NCBI RefSeq assembly: GCF_000718785.1
Contig: NZ_JOCA01000011.1
Location: 124,001 to 188,000 of the forward strand
Direction: 5' to 3'
Source: Streptomyces sp. NRRL WC-3626
GTDB lineage: Bacteria; Actinomycetota; Actinomycetes; Streptomycetales; Streptomycetaceae
DNA: 64,000 nucleotides
The position numbers and the translations under genes are program-made. This document shows, one piece after another, positions 47,282-55,064 of the stretch (the stretch's first letter is position 1; every line of letters starts with the position of its first letter). The notes under the pieces were generated by a model. The model searched no databases. It was not told the DNA's origin and saw only the letters and a program-made list of their open reading frames with translations.

Positions 47282-48330
47282 CTCTGGGTCCCTTCGCTCA
47301 TCTCGTACGTTCCCGACGCTACCGCGAGCAGCCGGGAGGCCTTCAGCTCGGTCTCCCGCCACTCCCCCTCGGGGTCGGAGCCCCAGGTGATGCCGGCGCC
47401 GGTGCCGAACCGCAGGACGGCGTCGCCGCCCGGGGCCCGGTCGATCCAGAAGGTGCGGATGCCGACCGCGAGCACCCCGGTGCCGCGGTCGGCGTCGACC
47501 CAGCCGATCCCGCCGCAGTAGGGGCCGCGGGGCGCCGTCTCCAGCGCGTCGATGATCCGCAGCGCGCTGGACTTGGGCGCGCCGGTGACGGAGCCGGGCG
47601 GGAAGGCGGCGTCCAGCAGCGCGGGCCAGCCGGCACCGTCCCGCAGTTCGCCGCGCACGGTCGACACGAGGTGGACGAGACCCGGGTGCTTCTCGACGGC
47701 GCACAGGTCGGGCACGGTCACGGTGCCGGTGGCGCAGACCTGTCCGATGTCGTTGCGGACCAGGTCGACGATCATCACGTTCTCGGCGTAGTCCTTCTCC
47801 AGCAGGTCGGCCTCGGTGCGCCCGGTGCCCTTGATCGGCCCGGACTCGACGACACGGCCCTGCCGGCGCAGGAACAGTTCGGGGGACGCGGTGGCGATCT
47901 CCACGCCGTACGCGGGCAGACGAATCGTTCCGGCATACGGTGCCGGGTTGCCCCGGGCGAGCAGGGCGGTGAGGGCGTCCACGTCGGTGCCGGCCGGTAC
48001 GGGCGCGGACAGGACACGGCAGAGGTTCGCCTGATAGACCTCGCCGGCGGCTATGTGCTCACGGATGCGTCGTACGGCCGCCGTGTACGCGGCGTGGTCC
48101 AGCGAGGACGTCCAGTCATGGACCGCGGGCCCCCGCCAGGTCCCGGGCACCGGAGCGGGGACCGCCTGTTCCCGGACCTCACGGAAGCGGGCGCAGGTCA
48201 GCCGCCCCTCGAAGTCGGCGGCGACGGCCCAGAATCCCGTGGAGTCCAGGGCGGCGGGGTCGTCGGTGACGTCGAGGAGACCGGTGGCGACGCGGTCGCC
48301 GAAGCGGGCGAGAGGGGGCAGGTCCAGCAC
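47278..48330 (-). CDS. pabB: Chorismate-binding enzyme, aminodeoxychorismate synthase component I-like (PabB-like)
   Basis: This 350-residue protein has the chorismate-utilising core (AAGEVYQANLCRVLSAPV; ASPELFLRR; SGPIKGTGRTEAD; RNDIGQVC; PGSVTGAPKSSALRIID). GTGAGITWGSDPEGEW marks its C-terminal region. It is shorter than full PabB/TrpE proteins because most of the N-terminal domain is missing. GTG 48330 is used. It overlaps the PabC-like gene, so together they probably make p-aminobenzoate, with an amidotransferase (PabA) encoded elsewhere. Confidence 0.85.
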   Translation of the reverse strand: MLDLPPLARFGDRVATGLLDVTDDPAALDSTGFWAVAADFEGRLTCARFREVREQAVPAPVPGTWRGPAVHDWTSSLDHAAYTAAVRRIREHIAAGEVYQANLCRVLSAPVPAGTDVDALTALLARGNPAPYAGTIRLPAYGVEIATASPELFLRRQGRVVESGPIKGTGRTEADLLEKDYAENVMIVDLVRNDIGQVCATGTVTVPDLCAVEKHPGLVHLVSTVRGELRDGAGWPALLDAAFPPGSVTGAPKSSALRIIDALETAPRGPYCGGIGWVDADRGTGVLAVGIRTFWIDRAPGGDAVLRFGTGAGITWGSDPEGEWRETELKASRLLAVASGTYEMSEGTQR

Positions 48331-48415
48331 ATGCCGAGTCTATGGCGGGCGCGATTCCGGCCGCCCGGGCACCTCGGTGAGCGGGCGCAGCGCAGCACGC
48401 TGCACAAACGGGTTT

Positions 48416-48443
48416 TTGTCCTGGCCCGGGAATCCGCTAGAGT
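48416..48443 (+). promoter_or_regulatory. Promoter of the tRNA-Gly/Cys/Val cluster
   Basis: TTGTCC (48416-48421) and TAGAGT (48438-48443) are separated by 16 nt, a good match for the Streptomyces principal sigma factor, about 40 nt upstream of tRNA-Gly. No gene lies between. Confidence 0.75.
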
Positions 48444-48484
48444 TCACTTCGTCGCCGGGACGCGCAAGCCGACCGAAACGACAG

Positions 48485-48557
48485 GCGGACGTAGCTCAGT
48501 TGGTAGAGCGCAACCTTGCCAAGGTTGAGGTCGCGAGTTCGAACCTCGTCGTCCGCT
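48485..48557 (+). tRNA. tRNA-Gly(GCC)
   Basis: 73-nt cloverleaf with acceptor GCGGACG/CGTCCGC, anticodon loop TTGCCAA (anticodon GCC), T-arm GAGTTCGAACCTC and discriminator T. First gene of a five-tRNA array. Confidence 0.96.
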
Positions 48558-48594
48558 CGAAGGAAGAGGGGGCTTCCGGGTCCCCCGCACTCCT

Positions 48595-48665
48595 GGTGGA
48601 GTGGCCGAGAGGCGAGGCAACGGCCTGCAAAGCCGTCTACACGGGTTCAAATCCCGTCTCCACCT
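48595..48665 (+). tRNA. tRNA-Cys(GCA)
   Basis: 71-nt cloverleaf: acceptor GGTGGAG/CTCCACC, anticodon loop CTGCAAA (anticodon GCA), T-arm GGGTTCAAATCCC, discriminator T. A genomic CCA follows directly at 48666-48668. The next tRNA begins two bases later. Confidence 0.95.
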
Positions 48666-48669
48666 CCAA

Positions 48670-48741
48670 GGACGATTAGCTCAGCGGGAGAGCGCTTCCC
48701 TGACACGGAAGAGGTCACTGGTTCAATCCCAGTATCGTCCA
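48670..48741 (+). tRNA. tRNA-Val(GAC), copy 1
   Basis: 72-nt cloverleaf: acceptor GGACGAT/ATCGTCC, anticodon arm CTTCC-CTGACAC-GGAAG (anticodon GAC), T-loop GGTTCAATCCC. Identical to the copy at 48877 over all 72 bases. Confidence 0.96.
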
Positions 48742-48760
48742 CTGGATCTCCGGATCCCCC

Positions 48761-48832
48761 GCGCGATTAGCTCAGCGGGAGAGCGCTTCCCTGACACGGA
48801 AGAGGTCACTGGTTCAATCCCAGTATCGCGCA
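48761..48832 (+). tRNA. tRNA-Val(GAC), copy 2, variant acceptor stem
   Basis: Same 72-nt body as its neighbours but with acceptor GCGCGAT/ATCGCGC instead of GGACGAT/ATCGTCC. Both strands of the stem changed at positions 2 and 3, so pairing is preserved. Confidence 0.95.
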
Positions 48833-48876
48833 CGCAGTGCCCATGATCCGCTCCATGGAGTGATCGTGGTTCCCGA

Positions 48877-48948
48877 GGACGATTAGCTCAGCGGGAGAGC
48901 GCTTCCCTGACACGGAAGAGGTCACTGGTTCAATCCCAGTATCGTCCA
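48877..48948 (+). tRNA. tRNA-Val(GAC), copy 3
   Basis: Identical over 72 bases to copy 1. It ends before a perfect terminator hairpin, so the array Gly-Cys-Val-Val-Val is probably one transcript. Confidence 0.96.
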
Positions 48949-48956
48949 CACCGTCC

Positions 48957-48986
48957 GAAGCCCCCGGTCCATCGACCGGGGGCTTC
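48957..48986 (+). terminator. Terminator of the tRNA array
   Basis: A 12-bp perfect stem GAAGCCCCCGGT/ACCGGGGGCTTC closes on CCATCG, 8 nt after the last tRNA. It also lies just beyond the stop of the convergent zf-TFIIB gene. Confidence 0.85.
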
Positions 48987-48999
48987 GTCGTGTCCGGCG

Positions 49000-49275
49000 T
49001 CAGCTGGAGAAGAGCATCCGTCCGAAGCCCTTCTGGCGGTGATGGCCGTGGTGGCCGCCGTGCGGGGCGCCCCAGGCGGGGGCCGGCGCGGCCGGGTACG
49101 CCTGCGGGGCGGGCGGCACCGGCGGGGCGGGCTGCGACCACTGGGCCTCGAGCCGGGTCAGCGACTCCAGCTCGCCGTAGTCGAGGAAGATGCCGCGGCA
49201 CCCGCTGCACTGCTCGATCTGGACACCGTTGCGGTTGTAGGTGTGCATCGGGGCATGGCACTTCGGACACTGCAT
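49000..49275 (-). CDS. zf-TFIIB (ribbon zinc finger) small protein
   Basis: This 91-residue protein begins MQCPKCHAPMHTY and has QCSGCRGIFLDYGELESL, the two CxxC knuckles of the zf-TFIIB family (about residues 3-40). A Pro/Ala-rich linker leads to a His-rich tail (GGHHGHHRQKGFGRML) that could bind metal. The function is unknown; members are small nucleic-acid- or protein-binding factors. It is convergent with the tRNA array. Confidence 0.85.
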   Translation of the reverse strand: MQCPKCHAPMHTYNRNGVQIEQCSGCRGIFLDYGELESLTRLEAQWSQPAPPVPPAPQAYPAAPAPAWGAPHGGHHGHHRQKGFGRMLFSS

Positions 49276-49376
49276 GATCGGTTCAACTCCTAGCCGGTCG
49301 TTCCTGCTTCGCGTATCGCCAGGACAGACTCTGTCCGGCTGCGGGTCGGTTGCACCCTACTTCGGGAAACTTCCGC

Positions 49377-50300
49377 TCAACTCGCCGGGGACGAAAGGCT
49401 TACGGAACCCATGCGCGCGCAGGCGTCGACCAGTGACCGCTCCACCTCGTCCAGGGGCCGGCCGGCCGCGACGGCCTTGGTGACGGAGCGGGCGGCGGTC
49501 TGGGCCGTGAGGGCGCGGGCCGGGACGTCGAGGGCGGTCCAGGGGTCGCCGTCGGGCGTTACGGCCGTACCGCCGGCGGCACGGTAGGCGGTCAGGAAGC
49601 GGTGCCACTCGTCGGGGGCGAGCAGTCCGCAGGCGTACCAGGCGGCCGGGCGGGCCAGATCCCACTCCGGTACGCCGGTGCCGAGGTCGTCGACGTCGAT
49701 GAGCAGCCAGCCGTCGTGCTCGGGGTGGCGTATGAGCTGGCCGAGATGGAAGTCGCCGTGGCAGAGGGTGGTGGCGTCCGGCATGGGGGCCTCGTCGCGG
49801 GCCCAGGACGGCAGGGCGGACCAGGCGTCGAGGACGGGGGTGGCGGCGGGGTGGTGAGGGGCGGCGGCGCGGAGGAGTTCGATGGCGCGGGCGGCCTTGG
49901 CGGGGCCGCGCATGGGCGGTACGGCGGTGGGGGCGGGGGTGCGGTGCATGTGGGCGAGGAGGGTGGCCGCGGCCTCCCAGGGGGCGGCGTCGGGGTCGTC
50001 CGGGTCCACGGGGGTGCCGTACGGCCAGTGGGTGACGAGCCGTCCGCGCAGTTCTGTGGGGGCCGGGGTGAGCGGGGCGAGGAGGGTGCCGGGGAGTCGG
50101 GTGGCCACGGTGAGACGGCGGGTCAGCTCGGTGGGGTCGGCGTCGGGGGCGTGGGCCTTGGCGACGGTGCCGGCGTGACGTACGACGGTGGCGTCTTCGC
50201 GGGCGGCGAGGGTGGTGGTGGGGCAGTGGCAGGTGCGGTCGCTTGTGTGGGCGGTCGCCTTGAGGTGAGCGGTCAGGGCGGGCAGGAGGTCCGGGGTCAC
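49377..50300 (-). CDS. Aminoglycoside phosphotransferase-like kinase (APH family)
   Basis: This 307-residue protein has the APH/choline-kinase catalytic loop as LCHGDFHLGQLI (HGDxxxxQ, with Gln in place of the usual Asn) and the metal site LLIDVDDLGTG. The substrate is unknown; most Streptomyces copies are not resistance enzymes. GTG 50300 (VTPDLLPALT) is preferred over the upstream extension, which is Pro-rich non-coding sequence. It lies downstream of a dispersed repeat and before the zf-TFIIB gene. Confidence 0.8.
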   Translation of the reverse strand: MTPDLLPALTAHLKATAHTSDRTCHCPTTTLAAREDATVVRHAGTVAKAHAPDADPTELTRRLTVATRLPGTLLAPLTPAPTELRGRLVTHWPYGTPVDPDDPDAAPWEAAATLLAHMHRTPAPTAVPPMRGPAKAARAIELLRAAAPHHPAATPVLDAWSALPSWARDEAPMPDATTLCHGDFHLGQLIRHPEHDGWLLIDVDDLGTGVPEWDLARPAAWYACGLLAPDEWHRFLTAYRAAGGTAVTPDGDPWTALDVPARALTAQTAARSVTKAVAAGRPLDEVERSLVDACARMGSVSLSSPAS

Positions 50301-50388
50301 GGGGTGAGGGTACGGGGGCGTTCTGCCGGGGCCGGCGGGTGTGGGGGTCACGGATACCCGGCGTTGGTGTGGTCCGGGGGGTGTTGGC

Positions 50389-50455
50389 GCAGCCCGGCGC
50401 CGACGGGGTGCCGTCGCGCCCACCCGTGCCGCCCCAGCGGCACGACTGCCCGCGG
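50389..50455. repeat. 67-bp dispersed repeat, copy 2
   Basis: Second copy of the element at 29565-29631, about 85% identical, with the hairpin core GTGCCGC-CCCA-GCGGCAC. It lies in the spacer upstream of the APH-like gene and its role is unknown. Confidence 0.75.
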
Positions 50456-50533
50456 AGGACGGCAGAGACCGGTGGACGGCAGACCGTTCTGCCGCACTCC
50501 GTTCGAACCCGAAGCGGCGCGTACGGGCAAAGC

Positions 50534-50567
50534 AATGCCGGCGCAGCTCCCCAGCTGCGCCGGCATT
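50534..50567. terminator. 15-bp perfect hairpin near 50.5 kb
   Basis: Arms AATGCCGGCGCAGCT and its complement close on CCCC. TTG follows on the plus strand. It lies about 90 nt past the stop of the small membrane gene on the minus strand and probably terminates it. Confidence 0.75.
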
Positions 50568-50653
50568 TTGCCGTCCGCCGCACCCCCGTCCCCACGGGGT
50601 TTCATGGGTGGATGTCCCCGCCCGGACCGCTCATCCGGGCCTGGGGTCGCTGT

Positions 50654-50809
50654 TCAGCGCCCCAGCATCTCGCCCACGGACGACGCCTGTGTGGCCACCG
50701 TCTCCCACCCGTCGAAGACGAGGAGGAGCAGGACCGCCAGGGGCAGGGCCATCAGCGTCGCCACCAGCGGATGGCGACGCCCGTCGCCGCTCTCCCGCGT
50801 GTACGCCAT
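50654..50809 (-). CDS. Small membrane protein, 51 aa
   Basis: From ATG 50809 the protein reads MAYTRESGDGRRHPLVAT and then has one helix (LMALPLAVLLLLVFDGW). GGAGAGGG just upstream supports this start; longer frames to 50977 are unlikely. The function is unknown. It lies between two other short genes of unknown role on the minus strand. Confidence 0.65.
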   Translation of the reverse strand: MAYTRESGDGRRHPLVATLMALPLAVLLLLVFDGWETVATQASSVGEMLGR

Positions 50810-51006
50810 GGTCCCTCTCCCGGCCGTTTCTGTTGTCTCTGACAGCGGCGGGCGTCTGACCTCGGGGGACGAGTGCTGCACCCGCCGCTTGACCTCAAAT
50901 CTAGGCGCCATGCCCTCCCCCGACGTCATGCCCTCGTACCGATTGCCGGGCCTCCCGGAGGATGAGCCCTCCCCCACGGCGTACTCCCCTGGGTGGAGAC
51001 GGACTC

Positions 51007-51282
51007 CTAAGCCTCAGGGACATCCCCGAAGGGCCGCCCGCTCTGCCCCGCTTTCTCCGAGCCGTCCTCCCGCGGCACCGGCTGCTCCACCAGCGCGAGC
51101 ACCCGGTTCGCCATGAACCGGGCGGTCCGCACCACAGCCCCGGTTCGGGTGACTTCGCTCACTTCCACCACCCCCCGGCGTACCGCGGTCTCCACCCGGC
51201 GCCCCGCCCTGCTCGCCACCACCTCGTACGTACGCGTCGTGTCCCCCGCGTCCACGACGATCTCCACCCGGTCACCCTTCAC
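51007..51282 (-). CDS. Conserved hypothetical protein, 91 aa
   Basis: This is a small soluble beta-rich protein (VEIVVDAGDTTRTYEVVASRA and ARFMANRVLALVEQPVPRE). I recognise it as recurring in Streptomyces but know no function. GTG 51282 has AAGGGGGA about 8 nt upstream. It diverges from the Ser/Thr kinase gene with about 195 bp between, so the two may share regulation. Confidence 0.7.
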   Translation of the reverse strand: MKGDRVEIVVDAGDTTRTYEVVASRAGRRVETAVRRGVVEVSEVTRTGAVVRTARFMANRVLALVEQPVPREDGSEKAGQSGRPFGDVPEA

Positions 51283-51477
51283 GCGATCAATCCCCCTTCA
51301 CCGTCGGGTGGTTGGGATCACCAGCCGCGCGGACCAGGCCCGCCCGCGCGCTCCCTGACCACCTTTCAAGTGTCCCACCCGCCACTGACAATCCACCGCT
51401 TCGAGAGGGCGCGGCCTCTGCGCACGGACGGCCGTGGAAACGTAAGCTGTGGCACGTCACAGGACCGGGCAGCGGGG

Positions 51478-52788
51478 ATGAACATGGCGATGATGCGCCT
51501 GAGGCGCGAGGACCCGCGCGTCGTCGGCTCTTTCAGGCTCCACCGGCGCCTCGGCGCGGGCGGGATGGGCGTGGTCTACCTGGGCTCCGACAAGAAGGGC
51601 CAGCGGGTCGCGCTGAAGGTCATCCGGCCCGATCTGGCCGAGGACCAGGAGTTCCGTTCGCGCTTCGCGCGTGAGGTGTCGGCGGCCCGCCGCATCCGGG
51701 GCGGCTGCACGGCCCGTCTGGTGGCCGCTGATCTCGACGCGGACCGTCCCTGGTTCGCCACGCAGTATGTGCCGGGGCCCTCGCTGCACGACAAGGTCGC
51801 CGACGAGGGGCCGCTGGTCGCGGCGGACGTCGCCGCCGTCGGCGCGGCCCTCTCGGAGGGTCTGGTCGCCGTGCACGAGGCGGGTGTGGTGCACCGTGAC
51901 CTCAAACCGTCCAACATCCTGCTGTCCCCGAAGGGTCCGCGGATCATCGACTTCGGCATCGCGTGGGCGACCGGCGCGTCGACGCTCACGCATGTCGGTA
52001 CGGCGGTCGGCTCGCCCGGCTTCCTCGCCCCGGAGCAGGTGCGCGGCGCGGCGGTCACCCCGGCCACGGACGTGTTCTCGCTGGGCGCCACGCTCGCGTA
52101 CGCGTCGATGGGCGACTCCCCCTTCGGGCATGGCAGTTCGGAAGTGATGCTGTACCGCGTGGTGCACGAGGAGGCCCAACTGCACGGCGTCCCGGACGCC
52201 TTGGCCCCCCTGGTCCGCGCCTGTCTGGCGAAGGACCCCGAGGAGCGGCCCAGCACGCTCCAACTGTCGCTGCGGCTCAAGGAGATCGCGGCGCGGGAGA
52301 CACAGGGGCTCGCCGACGTCCGTCCGCCGGCCCCGCGAGAGGCCGAGTCGGAGCGGTCCACCGCTCGCCTCGCGGACACCTACCCGGAGCGGACGCAGCG
52401 CCGTCAGGGCGGTCCGGGCTCTCCGCCTCCGCGCGGGCGCGGGTCCGCCCCCAGGAGCAGCGGTTCGCCGTCCGGGCGCGGCGGCCGGAGTGTGCCCGCG
52501 TCGCGGGGCGGCGCAGCCCGCGACGGTTCCTCGCGGGGCGGCGCCGCGCGCGACAGTTCCTCGCGCGGGGGTACGCCGTCCCGCAAGGGGGCGCGCCCGA
52601 CGCCGGCTTCCCGGAACACGAACCGCTCCGGCACCGGGGCCCGTCGTCCGGGGGGCCGGACGACGGGGACGGGCCTGCGGCCTGCCAACCCGCGGCTGCT
52701 CAGGCAGCGGCTGTTCGTGTTCGTCGTCGTGACGCTGGTGGTGGCGCTGGGTATCGCGCTGGTGCAGGGCTGCCAGGGACCCGGCTAG
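51478..52788 (+). CDS. Tail-anchored Ser/Thr protein kinase
   Basis: This 436-residue Hanks-type kinase has P-loop GAGGMG (about 26-31), catalytic Lys at about 47, HRDLKPSN (about 139-146), DFG at about 158-160 and APEQ at about 184-187, so it should be active. After the kinase domain comes an Arg/Ser/Gly-rich linker with SRGGAARD-type repeats (about 300-405). A single C-terminal helix (LFVFVVVTLVVALGIALVQG) ends the protein with almost no outside part. The kinase is therefore cytosolic and tail-anchored, with no PASTA or sensor domain. Start ATG 51478; ATG 51484 has better spacing to GGGG. Confidence 0.92.
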   Translation: MNMAMMRLRREDPRVVGSFRLHRRLGAGGMGVVYLGSDKKGQRVALKVIRPDLAEDQEFRSRFAREVSAARRIRGGCTARLVAADLDADRPWFATQYVPGPSLHDKVADEGPLVAADVAAVGAALSEGLVAVHEAGVVHRDLKPSNILLSPKGPRIIDFGIAWATGASTLTHVGTAVGSPGFLAPEQVRGAAVTPATDVFSLGATLAYASMGDSPFGHGSSEVMLYRVVHEEAQLHGVPDALAPLVRACLAKDPEERPSTLQLSLRLKEIAARETQGLADVRPPAPREAESERSTARLADTYPERTQRRQGGPGSPPPRGRGSAPRSSGSPSGRGGRSVPASRGGAARDGSSRGGAARDSSSRGGTPSRKGARPTPASRNTNRSGTGARRPGGRTTGTGLRPANPRLLRQRLFVFVVVTLVVALGIALVQGCQGPG

Positions 52789-52816
52789 ACACTTCCCGGC
52801 GAAAGCGGTCCGGCCG

Positions 52817-53635
52817 CTACTCCCGCGGACGCCCGGTGGCGACCGCGTAGAAGGCGACCGCCGCGGCGGCTCCGACGTTGAGGGAGTCGACGCCGTGCGA
52901 CATCGGGATGCGGACCGGTTCGTCGGCGGCGGCCAGGGCCCGGCGGGACAGCCCGGCCCCTTCCGCGCCCAGCATCAGCGCGACCCTCTCCATACGGTGC
53001 GGTGCCACCTCGTCCAGGGACCGGGCGTTCTCGCCGGGGGTGAGGGCGAGCAGCCTGAACCCGGCCTCGCGTACCGCCTCCAGCCCCCGCGGCCAGATGT
53101 CGAGACGGGCGTACGGCACGGAGAAGACGGCGCCCATGGAGACCTTGACGCTGCGGCGGTAGAGCGGGTCGGCGCAGTCGGGCGAGAGCAGGACGGCGTC
53201 CATGCCGAGGGCGGCGGCGGAGCGGAAGATCGCGCCGATGTTGGTGTGGTCGTTGACCGACTCCATGACGACGACCCGGCGGGCGGTCCGCAGCACGTCC
53301 GGCGCCGAGGGCAGGGGGGCGCGCTGCATGGAGGCGAGCGCGCCCCGGTGCACGTGGTAGCCGGTGACCTGTTCGGCGAGGGCGGGTTCGACGACGTACA
53401 CCGGGGCGTCGGCGCGGTCGATGACGTCGCGCATGCCGTCGACCCACTTCGCCGACAGCAGCATGGACCGCATCGCGTAACCGGCTTCCCCGGCACGCCT
53501 GATGACCTTCTCGCCCTCGGCGATGAAGAGGCCCTCGGCGGGCTCGCGGCGGCGGCGCAGCTCCACGTCGGTGAGGCCGGTGTAGTCGTGCAGACGGGGG
53601 TCGTCGGGGTCGTCGACGGTGATGATGCCGGCCAT
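52817..53635 (-). CDS. TrmH-family (SpoU) RNA methyltransferase
   Basis: This 272-residue SPOUT enzyme shows the knot motifs: ESVNDHTNIGAIFRSAAALG (motif 1), MLGAEGAGLS (motif 2) and IPMSHGVDSLNVGAAAAVAFY (motif 3). The N-terminal substrate-binding domain is complete. It is expected to 2'-O-methylate rRNA or tRNA; the position cannot be predicted. It begins one base before the stop of the cobA/cysG gene (1-nt gap), so it is coupled to a B12/siroheme gene. It ends 28 bp from the convergent kinase. Confidence 0.9.
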   Translation of the reverse strand: MAGIITVDDPDDPRLHDYTGLTDVELRRRREPAEGLFIAEGEKVIRRAGEAGYAMRSMLLSAKWVDGMRDVIDRADAPVYVVEPALAEQVTGYHVHRGALASMQRAPLPSAPDVLRTARRVVVMESVNDHTNIGAIFRSAAALGMDAVLLSPDCADPLYRRSVKVSMGAVFSVPYARLDIWPRGLEAVREAGFRLLALTPGENARSLDEVAPHRMERVALMLGAEGAGLSRRALAAADEPVRIPMSHGVDSLNVGAAAAVAFYAVATGRPRE

Positions 53636-53636
53636 G

Positions 53637-54869
53637 TCAGACGGTCCCGTCCGGGCCCACGGCGACGACCGCGCCGATGACGATGACGGCGGGGGGCTTG
53701 ACCTCCTGGGCGGCGACCGTGTCGGCGACGGTGGCGAGGGTGGCGTCGACCCGGCGCTGGGCGGCGGTGGTGCCCTCCTGGACGAGGGCGACGGGGGTGT
53801 CCGGGGACTTGCCGTGGGCGACCAGGGTCTCGGCGATCCTGCCGATCTTGTCGACGCCCATGAGGACGACGAGGGTGCCGGTCAGTTTGGCCAGGGACGC
53901 CCAGTCGACGAGGGAGCGCTCGTCGTCGGGGGCGACATGGCCGCTGACCACGGTGAACTCGTGTGCGACACCGCGGTGGGTGACGGGGATGCCGGCCGCG
54001 CCCGGGACCGAGATGGAGCTGGAGATGCCGGGGACGACGGTGCAGGGGATGCCGGCTTCGGCGAGCGCCTGGAGTTCCTCCATGCCGCGGCCGAAGACGT
54101 ACGGGTCGCCGCCCTTGAGGCGGACCACGGACTTGCCCTGTCTGGCGTGCTCGATCAGCGCGTTGTTGATGGCCTCCTGGGCCATGAAGCGGCCGTACGG
54201 GATCTTCGCCGCGTCGATCACCTGGACGTGCGGCGGGAGTTCGGCGAGCAGGTCGCGGGGGCCGAGGCGGTCGGCGATGACGACGTCGGCCTCGGCGAGG
54301 AGGCGGCGGCCGCGCACGGTGATCAGGTCCGGGTCGCCGGGGCCTCCGCCGACGAGGGCGACGCCGGTGGTGCGGGTGCGGTGGTGGGGGGCGACGAGGG
54401 TGCCGTCACGCAGGCCTTCGACGACGGCGTCGCGGATGGCGGCGGTGTGGCGGGGGTCGCGGCCGCGGGCCTTCGTGGTGAGGACGGCCACCGTGACGCC
54501 TTCGCTGGAGCCCGTGGCCGGGGTCCATGCCGTCGCCGCGTCGGCGTCGTCCGAGCGGACGCACCACACACGGTTCGCTTCCGCCTCGGCGGAGGCACGG
54601 GTGTTCGCCTCGGCGTCGCTGGTGGCGATCAGGGCGTACCAGGCGGTCGCGAGGTCGCCTTCGGCGTAGCCGCGCCGGTGCCAGGTGATCTCCTTGGCGT
54701 CCGCCATGGCCTCCACGGAGGGGGTGGCCTCGGGGGAGATGACGTGGATGTCGGCGCCGGCGGCGATCAGGGCGGGGAGGCGGCGTTGGGCGACCTGGCC
54801 GCCGCCGAGGACGACCACGTGGCGGCCGGTGAGGCGGAGGCCTACGGGGTAGGCGGGGTGTTCGGCCAT
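53637..54869 (-). CDS. cobA: Siroheme synthase-type fusion: precorrin-2 dehydrogenase and uroporphyrinogen-III methyltransferase
   Basis: This 410-residue protein has an N-terminal NAD-binding domain (HVVVLGGGQVAQRRLPAL; about 16-150) and a C-terminal SUMT domain (about 165-405) with VGGGPGDPDLITVRG, VVRLKGGDPYVFGRG and GIPVTHRG. It therefore methylates uroporphyrinogen III twice and probably oxidises precorrin-2 toward siroheme or the cobalamin route. It lacks a full CysG ferrochelatase helix arrangement that I can verify. ATG 54869. It lies downstream of the cobT gene after a two-tier hairpin. Confidence 0.9.
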   Translation of the reverse strand: MAEHPAYPVGLRLTGRHVVVLGGGQVAQRRLPALIAAGADIHVISPEATPSVEAMADAKEITWHRRGYAEGDLATAWYALIATSDAEANTRASAEAEANRVWCVRSDDADAATAWTPATGSSEGVTVAVLTTKARGRDPRHTAAIRDAVVEGLRDGTLVAPHHRTRTTGVALVGGGPGDPDLITVRGRRLLAEADVVIADRLGPRDLLAELPPHVQVIDAAKIPYGRFMAQEAINNALIEHARQGKSVVRLKGGDPYVFGRGMEELQALAEAGIPCTVVPGISSSISVPGAAGIPVTHRGVAHEFTVVSGHVAPDDERSLVDWASLAKLTGTLVVLMGVDKIGRIAETLVAHGKSPDTPVALVQEGTTAAQRRVDATLATVADTVAAQEVKPPAVIVIGAVVAVGPDGTV

Positions 54870-54986
54870 GAGCGGCGGCTCCTCCTGCGGCGTTTGTGGC
54901 CCTGACGTGCGAAGTTTACGGGTGACCGGGGTTGGGGCGGGGCCGGTGTCCGGTGGGTGGGCGTGGGGGCGCCGGGTGCCGGCTGT

Positions 54987-55040
54987 GGGTGGTTGTGCCC
55001 CCCCGTTCCGCCCTGGCGGAACGGGTGCCCACAACCACCC
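54987..55040 (-). terminator. Two-tier hairpin after bluB-cobT
   Basis: The outer arms GGGTGGTTGTG/CACAACCACCC (54987-54997 with 55030-55040) and inner arms CCCGTTCCGCC/GGCGGAACGGG (55002-55012 with 55015-55025, loop CT) are both perfect. It lies 25 nt past the cobT stop and probably terminates it; it may also be a mobile hairpin element. Confidence 0.7.
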
Positions 55041-55064
55041 GGCCGTTGAGAGGGAACCCCTCGT

